Below are positions 12,470-20,391 of a DNA stretch of 64,000 nt, in pieces. The position numbers were made by a program, and so were the translations under genes. Source of the DNA: Baylisascaris procyonis (lineage: Eukaryota; Nematoda; Chromadorea; Rhabditida; Ascarididae); assembly GCA_037389465.1 (NCBI GenBank), contig JAZARR010000221.1, positions 5,496,501 to 5,560,500 on the forward strand. The letters are read 5' to 3'. Under the pieces are notes generated by a model. That model did no database searches. It saw only the letters and a list, made by a program, of their open reading frames with translations, and was not told where the DNA came from. Numbering within the stretch: the stretch's first letter is position 1; each line of letters starts with the position of its first letter.

Positions 12470-15201
12470 CGTCAATAGTTTTATTTTTTTGTTTTTTTAT
12501 TTTTTATTATTACTTTTTCGACCTATGTAGTAGCGGTTAGAAATCAAGAATATGCAGAATTCATTTATCGTGGAGCATTTATAAATAAGTCCTGTTGTAT
12601 CGTTTTTATATAGTGAGATTGGCAATATTGACGCCGAAACGTCCAATCATTTGCTGACAGTGTGCTGCATACTCCTACCTAACAATTTATTTCCAGCTTA
12701 GATGAATGCAAAAATTGCGCGGAATCTTTTTTAAAACGACAAATTAATAGTATAAATTACGGAAAGTCAATTTTATTCTATTAGCACCTCTAGAAGATGA
12801 GGGTATAAATTTTACGACGTCTTAAAGGGGATTAATTTCCCTTAAAATTTCCGTAGAGTGTAAAAATTTGAAGCAATAGAAGTTTAGAAAAATATGCTTA
12901 GATGAATCTATACGTGCTGTAATAATATATGGAAAGCGCAATTCTTTGGCGAAAAGGCTTTTTTGCGGGTTTGTTTATGCGAGGGTGCTAGAATGTGGAG
13001 ATTTTTCCTCACTGAAGATGAAGAGGGATATTCTACTATGAGAGGTTTCTTAGAGGAGTATGTAAGGAAGAGAAAGAATGCCAGCATATCACACTAAACG
13101 GGTTAAGCGCTTCAATGTGAATATTAATCTAGCAGATAGCTATTTAATCATAAAGATAGAATGCATATGGGGACTTATCTTCATTTTCAAGGGTGACATA
13201 TTCGTTTTCTTCCAATTCGTTGCATAGATCACCTTTTGTGCCAACGAGTAAATATGGCCGTCCTGGACAATAATCAATCACTTCTTTTACCCACTAAAAA
13301 ATATTTGAATCATTATCCCAGAAAAAAAGATCGAGGAATACGAAACGCTGACCCTGAAGAAATTCAAGAACGAGCGAGAGTGATGATAATAGCCCCAGAA
13401 AAGAACGAAATATCAAACGAAGCTGAAGGGTGTTTAAGAATTTAGAGTTTAAGGGAACACTGATGCATTCATATTGAAAATAATTCCATATTTCATTGGG
13501 ACGTTCATTTCCATAAAAGAAATAGAAATTTCAAAAAAAAAAAAATTCAACGCTACAAATCAAAAAAAAAAAAAAAGATTATGAATTGTAGTAATAAAGT
13601 CAAGTATATATCCATGCCTTAGTTTGAATATTTTTTAGACTCTTTTCATTTGTGATATCATAGCACAATAGACAAATATCGATACCCACGTATAATTCTG
13701 AGCGAATTTTTTCAGCTATTGGCATATCAATTATCTGCAATAAGTGGCAATTTTTTATGATGATATTGAAGCGGAAAAAACAATACCTTAGAAAGTTAGA
13801 AACGGAATATGAAGTCCTCATTTCGGAAACTGGTTTTACAAGAATTTCCGACTTAATTAGGTGAATCAGAAGGATTTAACTGTGAAAAACGTTGCAATTA
13901 GTGTTGTTTCTTTGCTTTATTTGCTACTGAATAGTCGAATATTTATGAATTAATAACTCGAAAAATCATTTAAGCATTTAAAAAACAAATGTGTTGTTTT
14001 CGGAATTTTTTTTTTTTTTTTTTTTTTGAGGATTTCCCATGGTAGCGACATGGGTAACTTTAACTTATAAACACTAACGCATAATAAAACATCGTAACTG
14101 TCGATATTCTCTTTTCGTTTAAAATGAGTTCCCTGCAATAAAATATTTACCCAATTTGTCCTTCTCATAAAGTAAAATTTTTAAAAACCATTTGAAAGGC
14201 AGAGTTTTTTTAATCAATGAACTTATTTTATTGAATATGCGTCCAGTCATTTTTAAATACCTCTCGTCTTATCTGATGTCAGTGGTCTTGAGCAGAAACT
14301 CTTTTGTTGGTTTTTAAAAAAATGTAGTAGAGGGCAGCAAGTGCTGTGGAGGATATAAAGGTATGGTAGGGATGTTAGGCTTGAAAACATACCGAATCTC
14401 ACACTATAATTTAGCACCTTAGGCACTGATTATATAAGCGTAGAGTGATTTTTAATAAAGAGTATTTCTACTTTTAAATGAAATCATTGGTGTTATTCTT
14501 ATGCTGAGATACTACTTAAGCTAATCGTTAAAATATACATGATATGCAAAAATATTGTGATGTTCTTTTTTTCTAATACAATGTAGCGAATTTATCTATT
14601 TTAGATTATTTGCTTTATGTTGATATCTCATCATCTAAAGTGATATTATTGAATTTCCTAGAGATCATTTGCAAGTTTTATTCATCATTGCCAGTTAAAT
14701 TAACATAAAGATTAACGCTCTTTTTATTTACTTTATCTATATCAGTACATCGTCCCGAAAAAAGTGCTCTTATTAAGCTCATTTTTTTAATACTCAAAAT
14801 TCTCTTCCAACTAAAACCGTCCAGGAAAATTGACAAGCCAGTTTTCGCTGCTTAATTTATTCGTATAATTATTAATGCTAAACGTTTAAATATATATAGA
14901 CGGTTGCTTATCTATCATTGCCGACTATGGTCCCCAGAGAAAATCATGGTGCTATAGCTATTACGATAGTACTGTATAGGTACAAAATACTCTACTGTAC
15001 TAGTAGTCTTCATAGTACTGTTACCAAAATATCATAGTACTGTACAAGATCATAGTACTCAGCTGTACTAAAATCGTAGTACTGTACCTCTTCAAGATTC
15101 TCTGTGAATTTTCCATTAATATAACTTTGAATGAGTGTTGATTTACCGATACCGTTATCACCAACTACTGCGCATCGAATCGAAACTATTGTATTCGTCA
15201 T
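11351..15201 (-). CDS. Divergent Rho-family small GTPase, five exons
   Basis: Exons: 15088-15201, about 13851-13618, 13293-13175, 12230-12170 and 11449-11351; about 208 residues against the usual 190-200 for Rho proteins. Exon 1 starts [20 protein letters not shown], with a good P-loop (GDNGIGKST). Exon 2 has the beta2-beta3 hairpin and then [11 protein letters not shown] where DTAGQE is expected, followed by [18 protein letters not shown]. Exon 3 holds [20 protein letters not shown] plus GDL, the G4 motif. Exon 4 is [20 protein letters not shown], where CSS sits at the CSA (G5) position. Exon 5 is [15 protein letters not shown] and a basic tail ending GDSLFF, with no CAAX cysteine. Junction phases agree throughout (0, 0, 2, 0). 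Intron 2 begins GC rather than GT. The start of exon 2 is the least certain point: residues before 13734 are longer than the family average. Rho family is well supported; the subfamily is not. Confidence 0.85.
11809..11866. repeat. (AT)29 microsatellite
   Basis: Uninterrupted AT dinucleotide tract inside the last intron of the Rho-like gene. It is followed by TTGGACTGATTTCCTCTGG, which recurs after the next AT tract. Confidence 0.98.
11899..11968. repeat. (AT)35 microsatellite
   Basis: Second uninterrupted AT tract in the same intron. It is again followed by TTGGACTGATTTCCTCTGG (11969-11987; first copy 11871-11889), so the tract and its flank form a tandem duplication of about 98 bases. Confidence 0.98.
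12402..12466. repeat. (TA)n microsatellite
   Basis: Uninterrupted TA tract of about 65 bases inside intron 3 of the Rho-like gene. Confidence 0.98.
14945..15085. repeat. AGTACT-rich degenerate cluster
   Basis: About ten near copies of a TAGTACTGTAC-like phrase, each partly self-complementary, crowd into 140 bases of intron 1 of the Rho-like gene, directly after the exon 1 donor. Spacing is irregular (about 12-25 bases), so this is a degenerate simple repeat. Confidence 0.75.
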
Positions 15202-15202
15202 T

Positions 15203-15212
15203 CTGCAATATG
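15203..15212 (-). promoter_or_regulatory. Splice acceptor abutting the start codon
   Basis: The minus strand reads ATATTGCAG, one A, then the ATG of the Rho-like gene. This is a strong acceptor one base from the start codon. In nematodes that arrangement marks spliced-leader trans-splicing; the alternative is an untranslated 5' exon farther upstream. Confidence 0.5.
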
Positions 15213-16599
15213 GAATTTATGCTGATCGAGTTGAAGAAATCTCTTCAACTTCCTCATGTAAACCATCTAAGTATAATATCTAAACTCGTTATACTTGACC
15301 TCGTAGATCACCTATACAGTATGAAATATACAGTATACTTGATCGATTTGACCGATGTCACTTCTATCCTCAAAAAGTGAATGACCTCCAGTAGATGTTT
15401 GCAAGAAGCTAATAGCAGAAAAAGATGAAAAATCTTATTGCTCATATACCGCAAGATCTTATTATGAGCAATTGTGAATAAAATGCGCACAACTATGGAA
15501 TAGTGAAGCGGAATATTTAAAAAAAAATTTTCAATATCACGAAGAAAATTATAGGGTTTAGAAGTTTAGTTTCTAGAAGTTATGCAAAGTGATGATGAAG
15601 TTCAACTATTTAACTAGCTATAGTAAGCTAAATTTTATTGCGAATAAATAAAGCGCTAATGTGAACTAACCGATCAAACAAGCGGTTAGTGCCGAAACAA
15701 TTTTTTAGAAATGAGCCCAAATTGTTTTTTCGGCTCATATTATTAGAAAATTCTTTTGCATATGATAAAAGGGAATTCATCAATTACGAATTTCATAATA
15801 TTGCTAACATTGATAGAATGCTGATATGCAAAAAATATTTGCTGAAAAATAATGAGCCATTGATCATACTTGTAATAAAGTGTAGTCAAATGGAATGAAC
15901 GAATTTGACAAGTGCGTCGATGATTTATAAAAAGCTGTTGAATATTCTTCCGTTTGTTGAACGTTTTCAACCACTATAAAAAGGTCTTATGTTTCACTGA
16001 CTAGGATATGTTCTTGTGCATCATTCGTTGCTTAATCGAAAATAGTCGTCATATAGTAGCATACTCTAGAAAATGTCTGCAGCCGTATTTATTTGAATAT
16101 TGCTTTAGAAATATATAAAATACAATTTGAGTGGGTGATTTGAAAACTTTTTTTTTTAATTTATTAAAAGTAGCGTCTGTATGACGTGCCACGGCCCATT
16201 GGATAATATTGGAAGAGATGTTTTTTAATGTAATTTGTCGCTTTGCGTTCCATTGATGAAACTGTCTTATTATTGGCCGTTATTGCAATTATTACTGATA
16301 GAATTGTTCCAGCCGGGGATGTTATTCCTAATGTTATTCCTAAAATTCCATTCTAGCAAAACCTGCGAAAAGTGCATATATGGTGGAGATGGATGAACGA
16401 ACGAAATACTCAAATTTTTGGTCTTTCAATTTAGAATAAAAAAAGCCGGGTAACTAATGCAACCAGAGAAAAAAGGTGAAGGCAATTTCTTAATTTTTTC
16501 CCTGTAGGGAAGTAAGGGTTCGAGAAATCGTCAACTGTCAACCTCAACCTAACACAGAAGATCACTAATTATTTTGATTTTCGGTAGACAATATCTGAT
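15213..16599. other. Intergenic, no gene recognised
   Basis: Upstream region of the Rho-like gene, expected to hold its promoter, though no element can be named. Open frames at 15135-15490 and 15689-15970 overlap on both strands, have no motif and no paired splice sites. Confidence 0.5.
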
Positions 16600-16829
16600 C
16601 AACAATTTATCAGAGGGGCCTGATCTTTTATCCAAATTGATGGTGTGGTGGCGCCCTCCAGAGGAATAATTTTTGGTGGATGTTCTCTCCCACACTGTCC
16701 AGTTATTCAGGTTGAAACCCGTTTTTCATACCTACGCATTTTTGGCGATATCTTTTTATTTCGTCATTGAATTTTGTTGCCCTCTTTTTCTATCTTGTGG
16801 GGAATTTTGTCGTTTATATTGAAAGTTGG
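16600..16829. repeat. Diverged edge of the satellite array
   Basis: This stretch aligns along its length with the last 270 or so bases of the 3.56-kb unit (compare 20160-20391), but with many substitutions. Shared landmarks in order are AGGGG.TGATCTTTT, GATG.(AC)ATAGTG-like, TTATTC, ..CGCATTTT-GG-ATATCTTTTT and a following TTGAATTTT. At 16830 identity with the other units becomes near perfect. Confidence 0.7.
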
Positions 16830-17732
16830 GTGCGGATTTGTGAAAAAAATTCTGAATATGAAAATTTTTCTGGAATTTCTTCAAAATGTACTGGGAGCAA
16901 TCCGGAAACCGATATTATTTTGTCATTTTTGAATCTTTTGACCGAATTTTTATAGGACCTCTTGGGAATTTTGCTCTGAAGGGACTGGTGAAGGGAATTA
17001 GCGGAAATTCGATCATCCGATTGAGATATCCGTTCGGAAACCGGAAAATAGATTTTTGGTCATATCTCGCTTCTCGATGGACAAACCGGCCTGGAATTTT
17101 TTTTATCATCCATGGTTTGGGACTCTCTGTCATATCTTCGAGAAAGTTTTCGGATATAGTGAGCAGAAGTTGGCAAATTGCCAACTTTATTTTTATAACT
17201 TTTTTCCTGTTCATCGTGCAGTTTTCTCCTCAACTGCAAGTTTTCTTGTCTCCTAAAGTTTATCACAAACATATAATTTAGGTTCCCCTCCGATCCAGGA
17301 TTTTCTGGATATTCCGAAATTTTTTGAATTTTCGGCCGTAACTTCTTTTCGGATAATCGGAGAGACGTGCACATAGTGCCATTCGAATCTCTAGGCGATT
17401 TGCTTCCCAGCGGTCTATAACATGCCCAGCTTATCTCTATTAGAAATGCCGGAAAACGCATCCGGCGGCGAGAGAGTACACTAAAGCGAGAGGGTCAGAG
17501 AAACGATATCACGCGCTTTCATAACTTTGCCAATTCTGAACGGATTGGGACGGAATTTTTTTTTTTATTCGAATCAGTATTCAATTCTCTTTCGAACGGT
17601 GTACAGTTTTATTGCGAAAAGTTCGTGGATATGTGAGAAAAAACTGATATGATTTAATGTGCTGTCATAGCTACACGTGCATACAGGGGTCGCCTTAGTA
17701 TGTCACTAGCACTCGGAAGTAGATCACCAAAC

Positions 17733-17806
17733 GTTGTGGTGGTAAAGTGGATAGCGTAGCTCGCCATTGTGAGTGGCTACCATGGTTCGGTTCCGGCCGT
17801 GGTTTC
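17733..17806 (+). other. tRNA-like A-box/B-box pair in each unit
   Basis: TGGTAAAGTGG (17740-17750) fits the Pol III A box, and GGTTCGGTTCC (17784-17794) fits the B box. They start 44 bases apart, as in a true tRNA. The flanks do not form an acceptor stem and the T-stem is weak, so this is not a functional tRNA gene. It could be a decayed tRNA or the head of a tRNA-derived SINE. It is present in units 1-8 and absent from unit 9. Confidence 0.4.
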
Positions 17807-18086
17807 AAAATTGAAATTCATCGATAAAAAAATCGTTTCTTCAGGATTATCCATCAGAAGATCATTAGCTAAGTGGTGGATGCAGTCAAGGGGCTCAGAG
17901 CCCACTGCGGAGCAGATTGAGCCTCCAAAAATTTGAAAGTGGTGGCAAGAAAAAAATAATGGAACAATCATGGTGTAGTAAATTAATGGAAGAGGCTCGG
18001 AGTCCGCTGCAGCGCAGACTGCGCTTCCAAAAAGTTGAAAGAGATGGCAAGAAAAAATAATAATAAAGCAATTGTAGAGTATATTG

Positions 18087-18421
18087 ATGGAAAATGAGAT
18101 CTTTCCGTGATCAGAACTGCGCACCGAGGAAAGCAGGGAGTCGAGGAGGGGCTGCAGCCCCCCTTGCGGCTGGTATAGGGGCTAAGCGCTCCCTGACCTC
18201 GACATTAGTACTGAAATAAAAATATACAGTCGATAGGTTCGTCTCTTCGTTTCTACCTGCGATCATCGTAGTTTCTGCTTCTATCATCTTGTTGGATTCT
18301 TTTATTTTCATTCTTTTATGCATTATTCTTTCGTATTGTGTACATTTCATTTCTGATCGATTTATAGATAATTTGTTGACTTTAATAATCAAATTATCTG
18401 AATTTTCTATACAAATGACTG
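18087..18421 (+). repeat. Left arm of the inverted repeat within each unit
   Basis: Reverse complement of 19197-19508 with moderate divergence. Landmarks from outside in: GGAAAATGAGATCTTTCCGT, a GC-rich module, TACTGAAATAAAAATATA, GATAGGTTCGT, TTTCTGCTTCTATCATCTT, TTTTATGCATTATTCTTTCG and ATAGATAATTTGTTGAC. Given for unit 1; equivalent in units 2-8. The arm is deleted in unit 9. Confidence 0.9.
18140..18203. repeat. GC-rich stem-loop module 1
   Basis: GTCGAGG at 18140-18146 pairs with CCTCGAC at 18197-18203 and encloses the perfect palindrome GGGGCTGCAGCCCC (18148-18161) and CCCCTTGCGG. It is sharply GC-rich in AT-rich surroundings. Flanks AAAGCAGG before and GAAATAAAAATAT after are shared with modules 2 and 3. 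Confidence 0.88.
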
Positions 18422-18441
18422 TTACTGATATTTTGGAATTT

Positions 18442-19190
18442 TTTTCTCGGTAATCATTAGGCCTATGGAGTTACGGCTTGCTCCTTTCTAGGCAACTTTG
18501 AAAGCTCTATCAAAGAGTTTATATTGTGATTCATTTGGGGACATGAGTTGAGAACGGTTTCCACTGGCCAGAATTTCTGAAATGTCGGTTTTTGCGATTT
18601 TGTTGGTTCCCGTTCTCGGCCAGTATTTGATATAGGGTGGAACGACCTTTTGATTTCTCGTTAGCACGCCGACACCTCTCGAATGGTGCGTAGATCACAG
18701 CTCGAGGGCAAATTTGAGCCGTGAAAAAAATTGCCAAGTATCGCAATTTATCGGTCGTATGGGGGGTAGTACAGGGAAAATTTGAAAAAATATTTTTGTC
18801 TTAAATTTCGACTGCTGTGATGTCAAACGATAGATATCGATGACTTGATCACAAATATGTGCATTGCTTGCGGCTTTACGTGAATATGTGGAAACTATAG
18901 GTGCACGAAAGTTGTACATTCTATAGAAATGTATCGTATTTGAGGTTTCGAAACTTTTTTCTCGGCAACCATCGGGCCGTTGGGGTTATGGTTCGGTTCA
19001 GTTAGCAAAACTTTGGAAGCTTTTTCAAACGATATATAGATTATTTCATCTGGGAACAAACCTGAATTCCTGAAGTCTCGGTTTTAGCAATTTTGGGGGA
19101 TTCCGTCTCAGTCTGTGTTTGATATGAGCTCAAACGGTCTTTTGATTTCTCATTGGCCTGCCGAGACCTCTCGAACGACATAGAAATTAT
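18442..19190. repeat. Diverged direct sub-repeats, about 510-bp spacing
   Basis: TTTTTTCTCGGTAATCATTA (18439 on) recurs as TTTTTTCTCGGCAACCATCG (near 18953), and the following 200 bases stay alignable: GGAG/GGGGTTA, CTTTGAAAGCT/CTTTGGAAGCT, TTTTGATTTCTCGTTAGC/TTTTGATTTCTCATTGGC, GACACCTCTCGAA/GAGACCTCTCGAA. A more distant third copy starts near 20040. The 3.56-kb unit is thus an ordered set of older sub-repeats. Confidence 0.8.
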
Positions 19191-19196
19191 CTCGAT

Positions 19197-19508
19197 AGTC
19201 ATTTGTATAGAAAATTCAGATAAATTAATTATTAAAGTCAACAAATTATCTATAAATCGATCAGATATGTACACAATACGAAAGAATAATGCATAAAAGA
19301 ATGAAAATAAAAGAATCCAGTAAGATGATAGAGGCAGAAACTATGACGATCGCATGTGGAAACGAGGATACGAACCTATCAACTATATATTTTTATTTCA
19401 GTACGAATTTAAGGTCAGGGAGCGCTCGGCCCGTGTACAAGCCGCAAGGGGGGCTGCCGCCCCGCCTAGACCCCCTGCTTTCTGATCACGGAAAGATTTC
19501 ATTTTTCC
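19197..19508 (-). repeat. Right arm of the inverted repeat within each unit
   Basis: Mate of the left arm, ending CTGATCACGGAAAGATTTCA at 19482-19501. The two arms are about 775 bases apart, so the element spans about 1.42 kb. The layout recalls a foldback or terminal-inverted-repeat transposon, but the spacer has no transposase and I see no target-site duplication. Confidence 0.9.
19411..19483. repeat. GC-rich stem-loop module 2 (inverted)
   Basis: Same design in opposite orientation: ATTTTTATTTC before, AAGGTCAGGG, CCGCAAGGGGGGC with GCCGCCCCG, then CCCCCTGCTTTC. Length of the G run varies among units. Confidence 0.85.
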
Positions 19509-19735
19509 TAACAGTGAATTTATCGCTTGTTTTTGATATTCTTTCTTGAATAACTGTTTGAGGTCATATCTTGGCTCCAAGTTTTTCAATTTTGATACGG
19601 TTTTGACTGAGTGGCATAACTTTCAACTGGTTCCATAACTTCCTTCGAAGAGTTGAAAGAGATCGCAAGAAAAAAAAATCAATGTAAATCATGGAAAATG
19701 AATTTTTCCATAACAACAGCTGACACCTATGAAAG

Positions 19736-19803
19736 CAGGGGTCAGCGGGACGACAGGCCCCCTTGCGGGGAGGTGCTGAGGGGGCGGAGCCCCCTGACCT
19801 TAA
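19736..19803. repeat. GC-rich stem-loop module 3
   Basis: GGGGTCAG at 19738-19745 faces CCCCTGACC near 19791-19799. Inside are CCCCCTTGCGGGG and the hairpin GGGGGC-GGA-GCCCCC. Flanks GAAAGCAGG and CCGAAATAAAAAATAT match module 1. The surrounding 19690-20120 segment is a diverged direct copy of 18080-18520. Confidence 0.85.
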
Positions 19804-20391
19804 TATTTATACCGAAATAAAAAATATCTATTTAATAGGTTAGTATGCTCATTTGTACCCACGGACAACATAGTTCCTCTTTGTGCCTTCTTCCTGGATT
19901 CTTTTATTTTTATTCATATATGAATTTTTCTTTAATGACATCTAATTTTTAGACACTCATTTCTTTACGATTTGTTCACTTTAATAATTAATGTTTATGA
20001 AATTTCTATTAAAATGTGCTGCATTTGAGATTTCAGAATTTTTTTTTCTCTTCAACGGTTTGCACTATGAAGTTCCGGCTTGCTTATTTTAATAGAACTC
20101 TAAAAGCTCCATGAAACGAAGACCGTAAAGAATTTTCACTTTTGGCTAATATTTTCGGCCCTACCGATTGTTCTAGGGGAGTGATCTTTTTTAGGATGTG
20201 ATGACATAGTGATGCTCTCGAGGCTTGTAAAATTTGATGCATGTTTTCCGGCTCGTTGACGAGTTATTCCGGTAGGTATCCGCTTTCGATAGTTAAGCAT
20301 TTTCGGTCATATCTTTTTTACCGTTTCTTGAATTTTTGATTTTTTTTCGCTGCGTTTCATACTATGGGCTATTGGCTATCGTCAGAAGTGA

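Larger units (their letters stand above)
16830..20391. repeat. Satellite unit 1
   Basis: Markers: AACCGG near 17040, GGATATAG near 17155, AAACATATAATT near 17269 (shared only with unit 4), CGCGCTTTC, CCTTAGTATG, TTTCAGTACG. Its left neighbour is the diverged edge sequence. Confidence 0.97.

Noticed and set aside
13950..14168. Acceptor plus open frame ([18 protein letters not shown]) as an extra Rho exon
   Set aside because: No donor in the needed phase; the open frame 13618-13851 already supplies the beta2-beta3 hairpin in phase.
16886..17281. 131-codon open frame recurring in every satellite unit
   Set aside because: Overlaps long frames on the other strand, has no motif, and changes between units are nearly all non-synonymous.
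17733..17806. Functional tRNA gene in each unit
   Set aside because: A and B boxes fit, but the acceptor stem does not pair and the T-stem is weak.
17777..18392. 115- and 93-codon minus frames recurring in every unit
   Set aside because: They run across the tRNA-like segment, GC stem-loop and inverted arm; their peptide simply reads the palindromes.
18087..19508. Autonomous DNA transposon
   Set aside because: Inverted arms are present, but no transposase motif exists in the spacer and no target-site duplication was found.
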